From Aequorivita aquimaris (GTDB lineage Bacteria > Bacteroidota > Bacteroidia > Flavobacteriales > Flavobacteriaceae), in the NCBI RefSeq assembly GCF_001573155.1, contig NZ_JRWG01000005.1, forward strand, positions 1 through 64,000: DNA of 64,000 nt. Direction: 5' to 3'. Both the position numbers and the translations under genes were made by a program. Shown piece by piece: positions 41,493 to 49,766 of the stretch (within the stretch, counting starts at the first letter, position 1; the number at the start of each line of letters is the position of its first letter). The notes under the pieces were generated by a model. The model ran no database searches and had not been told where the DNA came from. It saw nothing but the letters and a program-made list of their open reading frames with translations.

Positions 41493-43331
41493 ATGCCCAG
41501 ACCCCAACTAAAATCCATTACCGAAAAAGAAAAGAAGACCAGCGTCAAGGATTCCTTTAAAGCGCTAAAGACCATCCCGCGGTTTTTTAGGGAAATCTAT
41601 CGCAGCAGCCCGAAATTGTTTCTGCTGAATACTTTTGCCAGGCTCATAAATGCCTTCACGCCCGTGGTAATACTGTGGGTTGGGAAAATGATTATTGATG
41701 AAATCATCCTACAGGTTTCCCTGGAAAATCAAGACTTCACACAACTCTGGAACCTTGTAATCATCGAGTTTTGCGTGGCGGTCCTTTCCGACCTTTTGGG
41801 AAGGTTGATAAACCTGACCGACGGCCTTTTGGGCGACCTCTATTCCAATATGTCTTCCGAAAAAATAATCCGCAAGACCGCCGAGCTCACCATTGCCCAA
41901 CTGGAAGACCCAGAATTTTACGACAAACTGGAACGCGCCCGTACCCAAACCAACAGTCGGGTAGATTTAATGAGCAACGCCCTGGGCCAAGCCGAAAGCC
42001 TTATCTCGATGATATCCCTCATTGCGGGCTTGATATATTTTGAACCTATTTTAATACTCATCCTCATCCTCAGTATCATTCCCTCGTTTATCAACGAGGC
42101 CAAGTTCAGCAGTACGCGCTATTCGTTGGCACGCAGTTGGACCGCCGAACGCCGCGAACTGGATTACCTGCGCTTCATCGGCGCCAACAACCAAACCGCC
42201 AAGGAAATAAAACTCTTCGGTCTGACCGATTTTATTGCGGAACGCTTTAAAAAACTTTCGAACGACTATTACCTCATCAACAAAAAGCTGTCGCTCAAGC
42301 AGAGTCTTTACGGCTCGCTGTTCAACATTCTCGGCGTGCTCAGCTATTACGGCGCCTATGTGTATATTATTCTGCGGGTGCTTACTGGCGTTATTACCAT
42401 TGGGGAACTTACCTTCCTTTCCGGTTCGTTTAACAGGCTGCGCAACAACCTGCAGGGCTTCTTTTCGCGCTTTACCCGCATTTCCGAAAGCGCGCTGTAC
42501 TTGCAGGACTACTTCGACTTTATCGATTTGACTATTGAGCAAAATGCCGAAACTAAAACGCCTATGCCCAAAACCATTAAAGAAGGGTTTCAGGTGAACA
42601 ATCTACACTTTGCCTACCCCGGCAGCGAGGGCGAAGTGTTGAAAGGCGTTACCTTTTCCCTAAAGGCAGGTGAAAAAATGGCTTTCGTGGGCCAAAACGG
42701 CGCAGGCAAGACCACGCTTATTAAACTCTTCCTCCGTTTTTATGAACCCACCCAAGGCGAAATCCTTTTGGACGGCATCAATATAAACAAGTTTGATGTG
42801 GACGAATACCGAAAACGTTTTGGCGTGATCTTTCAGGACTTTTTTAAATATGAATTCACCCTGCGCGAAAACATAGCCGTGGGCAATATAGACCAAGTGC
42901 AGAACGACGAAGTAATACACTACGCTGCCAGCAAAAGCCTCGCGGAACAAGTAGTGACCGAAATGAAGGACGGCCTAGAACAACGCCTGGGCAGAAGGTT
43001 TTACAAAGGCACCGAACTTAGCGGCGGGCAGTGGCAAAAAGTGGCCCTGGCCCGCGCCTATATGAAGGATGCCGATGTTATGGTGCTGGACGAACCCACC
43101 AGCGCGCTGGATGCCCAAGCAGAGTTTGATGTTTTTGAACGCTTTATCGCCCTTACCAAAGGCAAGACCAGCATTATTATTAGCCACCGTTTTAGCACCG
43201 TGCGTATGGCAGACCGTATTTTGGTTTTGCAGGACGGCCGTGTGCTGGAACTAGGCACCCACCAAGAGTTGATGGCAAACCCAAAACTGTATGCCGAGTT
43301 GTTTAAGTTGCAGGCGGCGGGGTATCGGTAA
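41493..43331 (+). CDS. ABC exporter half-transporter (fused membrane and ATPase domains)
   Basis: This 612-aa protein has six N-terminal membrane helices (about 40-330) and a C-terminal ATPase: Walker A VGQNGAGKTTLIKLF (about 389), signature LSGGQWQKVALARAY, Walker B VMVLDEPTSALD and switch His SHRFSTV. It should work as a homodimer exporting a lipid, peptide or drug; the substrate is unknown. The start is ATG 41493; a TTG two codons upstream also fits. It is divergent from the MATE gene and followed after 41 bp by the AT-rich accessory island. Confidence 0.9.
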   Translation: MPRPQLKSITEKEKKTSVKDSFKALKTIPRFFREIYRSSPKLFLLNTFARLINAFTPVVILWVGKMIIDEIILQVSLENQDFTQLWNLVIIEFCVAVLSDLLGRLINLTDGLLGDLYSNMSSEKIIRKTAELTIAQLEDPEFYDKLERARTQTNSRVDLMSNALGQAESLISMISLIAGLIYFEPILILILILSIIPSFINEAKFSSTRYSLARSWTAERRELDYLRFIGANNQTAKEIKLFGLTDFIAERFKKLSNDYYLINKKLSLKQSLYGSLFNILGVLSYYGAYVYIILRVLTGVITIGELTFLSGSFNRLRNNLQGFFSRFTRISESALYLQDYFDFIDLTIEQNAETKTPMPKTIKEGFQVNNLHFAYPGSEGEVLKGVTFSLKAGEKMAFVGQNGAGKTTLIKLFLRFYEPTQGEILLDGININKFDVDEYRKRFGVIFQDFFKYEFTLRENIAVGNIDQVQNDEVIHYAASKSLAEQVVTEMKDGLEQRLGRRFYKGTELSGGQWQKVALARAYMKDADVMVLDEPTSALDAQAEFDVFERFIALTKGKTSIIISHRFSTVRMADRILVLQDGRVLELGTHQELMANPKLYAELFKLQAAGYR

Positions 43332-43372
43332 GTTAGTCAGAAAAGAATATATTTGATAAATTTTAATTATTT

Positions 43373-44209
43373 ATGAAACAATTATTCACATCATTATTTA
43401 GCAATACCGAAGAAAAAATTAAAAATCCTTTTATTGGAGCGTTTATGACTTCCTGGGTTGTATTTAATTGGAAGCCTATTTTTTTACTAATATTTTCTAA
43501 ATCTACTGTTGAGAATAAAATTTTATTTATTGAAAAAAATTATACTGATATCTGGTTTATTTTTATATATCCTTTATTGGCGGCTTTATTTTATGTACTC
43601 GTTTTACCGTATTTAGGTTTATTATTTGATGAAATCTTGAAATATTCGATTATTAAAAGAAATAATAAACTTATAAAAAATCAAAAACAATCTATAGAAA
43701 ATCAAAAAGAATTGGCAATAGAAGAAATTAAATTAGAAGAAGCAAAAACCGAATTTAGGGAAAGAAATACACATAATAAGCTAGTTGAAAAATTACAAAA
43801 GGAAATTGAAAATTTACAAAATCAAATTTTACAAGAGAAGGAGAAGAATCTACAAGCCGTTAATGAATTTAAAAAGCAATTATCTGAGAGAAATGAAATT
43901 AGTAATCAAGAGAATAAAGATTTACAGATTATGTATAATGAAATAAGATCTGATGTTAATAAACTAAATAAGATTATACACAATAAAAATATGGAAATCC
44001 AAAACCTTCAATCTGTAATTAATTCTGGAAATTTCAATTCAAGTTTAAAATCATTAATAACATTTGACAATGGTATGGAAATAGAAGAGCGAATAATAAA
44101 TAATAAGAAAGTTTATTATAACCCAGAAAACAATACTTTTTATGATGAAAGAGATGTTCAGAATTTAATGAAGAATCACAGTTATACCAGCTCAAGTAAT
44201 AAACCTTAA
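43373..44209 (+). CDS. Unrecognised membrane-anchored coiled-coil protein
   Basis: This 278-aa protein belongs to no family recognised here. Residues 15-95 contain two membrane segments (FMTSWVVFNWKPIFLLIFS and FIFIYPLLAALFYVLVLPYLG) separated by a short loop. Residues 100-225 form a long Lys/Glu/Gln/Asn-rich coiled coil. The last 50 residues (LITFDNGMEIEERIINNKK onward) look like a small globular domain. Codon use is strongly AT-biased (Lys AAA, Asn AAT, Ile ATT), unlike the ABC gene just before it, which suggests transfer. It is followed 16 bp later by a second small AT-rich gene. A membrane-bound sensor or scaffold is conceivable; no function can be assigned. Confidence 0.65.
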   Translation: MKQLFTSLFSNTEEKIKNPFIGAFMTSWVVFNWKPIFLLIFSKSTVENKILFIEKNYTDIWFIFIYPLLAALFYVLVLPYLGLLFDEILKYSIIKRNNKLIKNQKQSIENQKELAIEEIKLEEAKTEFRERNTHNKLVEKLQKEIENLQNQILQEKEKNLQAVNEFKKQLSERNEISNQENKDLQIMYNEIRSDVNKLNKIIHNKNMEIQNLQSVINSGNFNSSLKSLITFDNGMEIEERIINNKKVYYNPENNTFYDERDVQNLMKNHSYTSSSNKP

Positions 44210-44225
44210 ATTTATCATCAATATT

Positions 44226-44438
44226 ATGTACGAAAAAGATGAATATTATAAAGCCTTGCAAGAATCAATAGATATGTTATCTATTGATGATGATGCTAAT
44301 TATGAAAAATTTAAACTACTAAAGGGAATATGCTCTGGATTGTTAAATGAGATAGAAATATTATCTAGTGAGATTGAAAATATTTCTGTTTTGAATAGAG
44401 AAATTGTTGAAACCTTGAAAAATATATCTTCCAGATAA
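44226..44438 (+). CDS. Unrecognised small helical protein, partner of the coiled-coil gene
   Basis: This 70-aa acidic protein is predicted to be entirely helical (MYEKDEYYKALQESIDMLS, then LLNEIEILSSEIENISVLN with heptad-like spacing). It is preceded by the AT-rich coiled-coil gene and has the same AT-biased codon use. The pair probably moved together. A cassette-like repeat begins 3 bases past its stop. No family recognised. Confidence 0.55.
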   Translation: MYEKDEYYKALQESIDMLSIDDDANYEKFKLLKGICSGLLNEIEILSSEIENISVLNREIVETLKNISSR

Positions 44439-44441
44439 ACC

Positions 44442-44484
44442 CCGCTACCGCACGTTTGCAACGTGTGCCCGCAACAGTGAGAAA
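44442..44484. repeat. Cassette-like CACGTTTGCAACGTG element, copy 1
   Basis: CACGTTTGCAACGTG is a 6-bp stem with a 3-base loop, followed by TGCCCGCAACAGTGAGA. The 32-base core (44451-44482) is identical at 31 positions to 45771-45802. It directly follows the stop of the 70-aa gene. Confidence 0.8.
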
Positions 44485-44487
44485 ATA

Positions 44488-44634
44488 ATGATCCTACTAA
44501 ACGCCACTCCTAACGGTCCAATTATAGACCCAAGATTTTTAAGCACTATTGATGTTCCATTTATTCTATTTGCTATCGTTCTGCTTGTAATCATGTATTT
44601 TAAAGTTCGGAAGGAAAAACGAAAGACTAGCTAG
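44488..44634 (+). CDS. Small single-pass membrane protein (48 aa)
   Basis: ATG at 44488 begins right after the cassette-like repeat and the frame ends with TAG at 44632-44634. The product has a short polar start (MILLNATPNGPIIDPRF), one hydrophobic helix (VPFILFAIVLLVIMYF) and a basic tail (KVRKEKRKTS). That is a believable single-pass protein with its tail inside the cell. It is too short to be certain, and no family was recognised. Confidence 0.4.
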   Translation: MILLNATPNGPIIDPRFLSTIDVPFILFAIVLLVIMYFKVRKEKRKTS

Positions 44635-44684
44635 AACACATTTCAAACACAAGTATAAAACTTCGATAGAAATTATATTCAATC

Positions 44685-45734
44685 TTGAAAAAATTAATAA
44701 TAACAATTTTCATTTTTCTAAATATTTCATCTTGTGTTTTTGCGCAGTTTGAAAAAGCAGATCTCTTGGGAAGTTGGACTAATACCCATACCGAAATGAA
44801 GGATGGGAGTAAACTAATACCTGTTTACCCAGATTACATAGCACATTTCGAAATAATTTTTTTTAATCAAGAATATGAAATTGATTATTACCCTGCTCAA
44901 AAAAAGGAAAATTCTAGAATTCCTTACAAATTAAAAAACAACAAAGTTGATGTCAATAACAACTTTGAATATCAAATTGAGAAATTAACTAATGACAGCC
45001 TAATAATTGTAGAGCAAATGCCTTGGTTGGCAGACGACCAACTCAAAAGATTTTATTTAGTAAGAAAAGAGAAAATTCAAGCAATTGAAAAATCAAAACA
45101 ACAAGGCAATCATTTAATCGCAAACCCTTATTTAACCCCCATATTTGATGGAAATATAGACTTCTATTTAAATAAAGGATTAAACAAGAAACAAACAAAC
45201 CTTAAACTTATAGGAAAGTTAGTCATCCTGCCGAATGAAAAGCGCTTAGCTGTAGAAATAAACTATCGGGACAATAAAGATCTATTTCAGGAACAAATAA
45301 TTACTAAATTACTTGAAAAATCCTTTAAGAAATGGAATCTAAAAGGGTTTGAAGATTATTCCAATATAACCATTGATTTTGTAATAATAATGGAAAAAAC
45401 AAAGACATATCGAGGGTTGAAAATAGGTCTTAATACAAATTCATTTACACAACTACTTGGAATGTATGGACTGACTTACAAACAACAATTTGACGGAAAC
45501 AAACTTTTTAATTTAGGCTTAGAAAGCTTTCAGGCTGGCAATTATGAAAATGCCATAAATTATTTCACAAAATCATTTGAATTAAATCATACGAAGGTAG
45601 AAGCGCTCTATAATCGCGCTGCAACATATTTATTACTTGAAAAATATGATGAAGCCTGTTTGGATTGGAAAAAATTAAAAGATTTAGGACAAAAAGAGGG
45701 TGAAAAGTTGTTTAATGAAAACTGTAATAATTAA
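44685..45734 (+). CDS. Secreted protein with C-terminal TPR repeats
   Basis: This 349-aa protein starts with a TTG at 44685, chosen because it gives a good signal peptide (MKKLIITIFIFLNISSCVFAQ). A lipocalin-like opening (LLGSWTNTHTEMKDGSK) follows, then a TonB-C-terminal-like segment (about 165-230) with GKLVILPNEKRLAVEINYRDN. Two TPR motifs are at about 270-335 (NLGLESFQAGNYENAINYF, ALYNRAATYLLLEKYDEAC). The function is unknown; a periplasmic protein-protein contact role is likely. The gene is AT-rich and lies between two copies of the cassette-like repeat. Confidence 0.68.
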   Translation: MKKLIITIFIFLNISSCVFAQFEKADLLGSWTNTHTEMKDGSKLIPVYPDYIAHFEIIFFNQEYEIDYYPAQKKENSRIPYKLKNNKVDVNNNFEYQIEKLTNDSLIIVEQMPWLADDQLKRFYLVRKEKIQAIEKSKQQGNHLIANPYLTPIFDGNIDFYLNKGLNKKQTNLKLIGKLVILPNEKRLAVEINYRDNKDLFQEQIITKLLEKSFKKWNLKGFEDYSNITIDFVIIMEKTKTYRGLKIGLNTNSFTQLLGMYGLTYKQQFDGNKLFNLGLESFQAGNYENAINYFTKSFELNHTKVEALYNRAATYLLLEKYDEACLDWKKLKDLGQKEGEKLFNENCNN

Positions 45735-45754
45735 AAAAACTACTCTTCTCCTAA

Positions 45755-45850
45755 CGCGCCCCAGCTAGCACACGTTTGCAACGTCTGCCCGCAACAGTGA
45801 GAACACAACCAAAAACCCCTCTGGCGCGCTTTTGCAAAGCGTGCTCATCT
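45755..45850. repeat. Cassette-like element, copy 2, plus a diverged third copy
   Basis: CACGTTTGCAACGTCTGCCC and CGCAACAGTGAGA (45771-45802) repeat copy 1 with one change. A diverged version with the stem GCGCTTTTGCAAAGCG-like core lies at 45824-45846. Both follow the stop of the TPR gene. Confidence 0.75.
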
Positions 45851-45919
45851 AATTGGAGCATTGGCAATGCGAACTTTCCCAATTACAGAACATAGATTAC
45901 TAAAAGTACAATAAACATT

Positions 45920-46138
45920 ACCAATTACAACTCCCTCAAAGCCAATTGTAACTCCCTCAAAGCCAATTGCAACTCCCGCAAAGCCATTTGCAACTCCCGC
46001 AAAGCCAATTACAACTCCCTCAAAGCCAATTGCAACTCCCTCAAAGCCAATTGCAACTCCCGCAAAGCCAATTGCAACTCCCGCAAAGCCATTTGCAACT
46101 CCCGCAAAGCCAATTGCAAATCCGTTAAAACCAATTGC
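45920..46138. repeat. 21-bp minisatellite, 10 units
   Basis: Units of AACTCCCTCAAAGCCAATTG plus one base (variants with CCCG and CATTTGC) start every 21 bp from 45929 to 46118. On the minus strand two overlapping frames stay open: one repeats GFAGVAI, the other LQLALRE, a leucine heptad. Both are probably chance effects of a stop-free 21-bp unit, because neither has a credible start, promoter or flanking domain. The remainder of 45735-46265 holds only the cassette-like elements and unstructured sequence. Confidence 0.92.
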
Positions 46139-46265
46139 CCCACTATCGCGAGCGTTCTGCTTATAGTATTGAAGAATAAACCTACCAAACACCAAACATA
46201 TTTATCAACTATATTCCATACTTTTAACCCATCTAAAGCAACAACAATCACACTTCTTTCGCTAA

Positions 46266-46646
46266 ATGAAACCATATAAATCGCTTAAAGCCACCGTTCT
46301 CTTTCTCGCTATCACAACACTCCTATCCTGCAACAACGACGAAAAAAATAACAATGCAGAATCAACCAAAAGCTTACTTGGCGTATGGCAACGCAGCGAC
46401 TTTAGCGCGGAATATGACTATAAACTGTATTTTAATACCGAAGGCAACGGCTACAGTACCGAATACATAGCCCAGCCAGACGGCACCGCAATCTCAAACC
46501 TTCGGCCCTTTAGCTGGAGCAGCAGCGAAGCCACCCTTACCCTAGATTATGACGACGGCGCTACCAATGCCACCCCCTTTACCATAAACGCCGCCGGACA
46601 ATTGGTGGCGTCGGGTATAAGCAATTTACCTTTTAACAAATTATAG
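46266..46646 (+). CDS. Small lipoprotein with lipocalin-like domain
   Basis: This 126-aa protein has a lipoprotein signal (ATVLFLAITTLLSC, Cys 22). NNDEKNNN follows the Cys, which resembles a surface-export context. The LLGVWQRSDFSAEYDYKLYFN segment is typical of Bacteroidetes lipocalin-like lipoproteins. It ends abruptly after PFNKL, shorter than most such domains, so a C-terminal truncation is possible. It lies at the edge of the accessory island. Confidence 0.6.
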   Translation: MKPYKSLKATVLFLAITTLLSCNNDEKNNNAESTKSLLGVWQRSDFSAEYDYKLYFNTEGNGYSTEYIAQPDGTAISNLRPFSWSSSEATLTLDYDDGATNATPFTINAAGQLVASGISNLPFNKL

Positions 46647-46908
46647 TTTTACAGGCTTTAAAAATAGTAGCGCCATAGCCAGAATTGCTTAATCGAGCTT
46701 CTCCCTCAATAATTTACTAAAACGTTCCCAATGGCTGGCATATGCCACATGAAGGCCCCTTAAATAGTGCAGATTTTATTCGGAGGACTCTAGAATTTTT
46801 AAATGGTGATTGGAATAGACAAGACTAAAAAAAACCAGACAACCTGAATATTACCTATCAATTAATTGTCTACATTTAGCATACCTCTACAATCTCGTAT
46901 AGCATTGT

Positions 46909-47643
46909 ATGAAAGCAATTGTACCACTTCGCGCAAAGCGCAAAAAACCTTCCTTTTTCTTTGTAATGGCCATTGTCGCTATGCTGGCAGTTTTTATAGG
47001 TTTTTCAAAAACATTTTTTATTCCAGTAGGCGAAGGAACTTTTACAGCCCCTTGGCCCGTACACCTGCATGGCGTTTTTGCCTTTTTGTGGATTATTCTA
47101 TTTCTGGTACAAAGTAGTTTGATTCAGTTCAAAAAATATTATTTCCACCAAATACTCGGTATGCTTGGCATTTTTGTAGCCGCAGGCGTATTTATAACCA
47201 TGGTGCCCGTGGGGCTTTTCGCTGTTAAAAAGGAGTTGGGTTTAGGTTTGGGTCCTACTGCCTATTCGGGATTTGTTGGCGTACTCACTTCGGGACTTAT
47301 GTTTTTCAGTTTGGTGGTCGCGGGCATTTATAATAGAAAAAAACCGAACTTGCATAAACGCCTTATGCTTCTTGCTACAATTGTAGTGCTGTGGCCTGCG
47401 TGGTTTCGGTTCCGCCACTTCTTTCCCAATATTCCTAATCCTGAAATTTGGTTTGCTGTAGTGCTAGCAGATAGCCTCATAATTGTGGCTTGGATTTGGG
47501 ACAAGTTGAGAAACGGAAAGGTACACCCTATTCTATTATATATTGGTTTGTTTATCATACTTGAACATACTTTTGAGGTTTTGGCATTTGATAGTGCCCT
47601 GTGGAGAAAGTTAGCGATTTGGTTTTACGCTATTTTTACGTGA
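46909..47643 (+). CDS. Conserved multi-pass membrane protein
   Basis: This 244-aa protein has seven or so hydrophobic segments. Histidines sit at helix ends (PVHLHGVFAFLW about 44-55, FHQILGMLG about 79-87, LHKRLMLLATIVVLWPAWFR about 145-164), an arrangement reminiscent of DUF2306 or cytochrome-b561-like proteins, but a firm family was not assigned. The 262 bp before it contain nothing recognisable. The ATG at 46909 follows GTATAGCATTGT and no better start exists. Confidence 0.65.
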   Translation: MKAIVPLRAKRKKPSFFFVMAIVAMLAVFIGFSKTFFIPVGEGTFTAPWPVHLHGVFAFLWIILFLVQSSLIQFKKYYFHQILGMLGIFVAAGVFITMVPVGLFAVKKELGLGLGPTAYSGFVGVLTSGLMFFSLVVAGIYNRKKPNLHKRLMLLATIVVLWPAWFRFRHFFPNIPNPEIWFAVVLADSLIIVAWIWDKLRNGKVHPILLYIGLFIILEHTFEVLAFDSALWRKLAIWFYAIFT

Positions 47644-47754
47644 GAGGTAATAATTTTCCACTACCATAAGTTGTCAACACGTTACAAAACTCTTAAATCA
47701 TCTTTAAAAAAATCAATTTAATGTAACTTGCCGCCCTATAAAAAAGTGAAAAAT

Positions 47755-49599
47755 ATGCAAGACGCCCAAATGCACAATTATATAAAAGACGTATTAAATA
47801 ATATGCCTTCAGACTGGCTAAACCTCACCACCCACAGGCTTGATATTTATGATGAAAGCTTGGCAAAAACGCAGTTTCTTCAGCAATTCGAAACCCTTTA
47901 CAATGAAAATAATGCCGAAACTGCATCCCTAAAACAATTGCCCACCGCCTACGATTATATCCGCTTGGGGCATCCGCTTTCAAGTGTATTGGAATGGGCG
48001 ATTGCGAAGGCAAACAATCTAAAACCCGGGAACGTCATCAGTTTTGCCTCAAAAACGGCGCCTATCCTGGCAATCCTTCGGAAGAATTTATTGGCAGAAA
48101 AGAACACCCAAATTCTTTATACTGATGCCCTGCCCTCGTTTTTCGATGCTGAAATAATTGGAAATGTATATGGGTATAATTTTGAATTGAAACAGCTTGA
48201 TTCCCCTTCAGCCATTCCCAAGTTTGAAGGCACAACCGTTTTCATTTCACAAAAAGATGAAATTGGAAAGCTAGACCTCAACCCCAACGTAGATTTTCTC
48301 ATAAATCTTTACGGCACCCTCGGAAGCATTATAACGGTAAATGGCGAAAGAAACGAAGCTTATATTTCCGAAATACAGCACGTTCGCAGAAGGGAAACCA
48401 TCGCCATGACGCCCGCCAATTGCCTTGTGGCCCTTAAGGCGCTGGTTGAGAAAACGTCCATTACCGAACCCAAAAGCAATGTTGCGGAAGATAAAAAGAG
48501 CGTTCTAAACTCCATAAAGGAAATTACCGGCTCCCCCACAGCTGCACTCGTTGGTTCCAGCGGACTCTCTATTCAGTACGCAATTATGATGGGCCTCATC
48601 CACGATGCGCAGGAAAAACACAAAGGGAAAGCCATCAAATTTATTGTCCCTCCAAATTGTTACGGCGGCACAAACGATCAGGCAAGACGTGTGGCAGCTT
48701 GCCTTGATAATGTTGAAATAGTAGATTTATTGGTTGATGGCGATAATGAAATGGTGCAAAGTATCGATAGCGTGTTAACTAAAATTGCCCACGAAGATGC
48801 CGTTCCTTACATCATTGCTGAAATCCCAACCAATCCCAGAGTTGAAGTCCCGGATCTGCAAGAATTGAAAGCTGTTTTAAGCAAAGAGCGCAAAACCGCA
48901 ACGGGTGAAACTGCTATAGACCCTGTTTTTATTTTGGATCAAACCTTTTGCCCCAACTATCACTTCTTGGGCGAAGGGGAAATACTTTCAACGGTGCGGG
49001 CCATTTCGTATGCCAGTGGTTCAAAATTCCCAAGTGGCGGAAAATGCACGGCAGGTTATGTGGTAGGAAATACAAAAACGGCAGCCTTGATGGAAAAAAT
49101 AGAGTTGCATCTAACCCTCTGCGATAACGAGGCTAAAGCGCTTCAATATGAAATTCTGGCAAAGCAATTGCCTTCCATGAACAAACGGATTATTGATGCT
49201 TATTACAATACGCGTGAGTTTGTAAACTTCATCCACGAAACCTTACCGGAAGCAAAGATCAATTTTGTTTCAGAAAGTTTAGCTGCCCAAGGCTTTACCC
49301 CTTCTGTGTTTTCATTGGACCTTCCAACAAAGGGAAATACTGCTGAAGAAAAGGAAACCTACAAAAGAGCGTTGAATTTGAAGCTAATCAATTTAATGAT
49401 TACAAAAATTCCTGATGAATGTAAGTTCTGCGTGAGCTATGGCCAGTTAAAAGGAAGTTACTGGACCATCCCTGCAACCTCAACCCAAGGGACAACCAAG
49501 GAAGGCGACAAGGATTATATTGTTCGTGTATCACTTTCAGGAAATATGGACCTTGACCTTCATAAAAAAGTGTTTCTGGAATTTGTTGAAAACATCTAG
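47755..49599 (+). CDS. PLP-dependent Cys/Met-metabolism-type enzyme, long form
   Basis: This 614-aa protein has a C-terminal two-thirds resembling fold-type I PLP enzymes of the cystathionine gamma-synthase group. The phosphate-contact region is SPTAALVGSSGLSIQYAIM, the Asp that holds the pyridine N lies in FILDQTFCPNY, and the probable Schiff-base Lys in YASGSKFPSGGKCTAGY. An extra N-terminal domain of about 230 residues has its own Rossmann-like pattern (LKPGNVISFASKTAPILAIL). The reaction is unknown; sulfur amino-acid chemistry is the family default. The start is ATG 47755 (MQDAQMHNYIKD), preferred over a TTG at 47728. Confidence 0.72.
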   Translation: MQDAQMHNYIKDVLNNMPSDWLNLTTHRLDIYDESLAKTQFLQQFETLYNENNAETASLKQLPTAYDYIRLGHPLSSVLEWAIAKANNLKPGNVISFASKTAPILAILRKNLLAEKNTQILYTDALPSFFDAEIIGNVYGYNFELKQLDSPSAIPKFEGTTVFISQKDEIGKLDLNPNVDFLINLYGTLGSIITVNGERNEAYISEIQHVRRRETIAMTPANCLVALKALVEKTSITEPKSNVAEDKKSVLNSIKEITGSPTAALVGSSGLSIQYAIMMGLIHDAQEKHKGKAIKFIVPPNCYGGTNDQARRVAACLDNVEIVDLLVDGDNEMVQSIDSVLTKIAHEDAVPYIIAEIPTNPRVEVPDLQELKAVLSKERKTATGETAIDPVFILDQTFCPNYHFLGEGEILSTVRAISYASGSKFPSGGKCTAGYVVGNTKTAALMEKIELHLTLCDNEAKALQYEILAKQLPSMNKRIIDAYYNTREFVNFIHETLPEAKINFVSESLAAQGFTPSVFSLDLPTKGNTAEEKETYKRALNLKLINLMITKIPDECKFCVSYGQLKGSYWTIPATSTQGTTKEGDKDYIVRVSLSGNMDLDLHKKVFLEFVENI

Positions 49600-49766
49600 G
49601 GAAGCCGTAAGATGTTGAGGGCAAAACTTGGCAATAGCCCTTTATAATTAGCAAGCCACACCTTAAACGCCTGACTACTTGTGTTTTGGTAGCTGTTTTT
49701 TTGTATATTCGAGTATGAAAACGCTGCCATAAGTTCTCCTCTGCTTTGGCCATATATTTTTATATT

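Noticed and set aside
44451-45802. True integron attC sites
   Set aside because: The inverted core is too short and lacks the RYYYAAC/GTTRRRY core sites; no integrase gene in the window. Kept only as a cassette-like finding.
45845-46275. Minus-strand coiled-coil or GFAGVAI-repeat protein
   Set aside because: Both frames arise from a stop-free 21-bp unit; no signal peptide, flanking domain or promoter, and they overlap the start of a credible lipoprotein gene.
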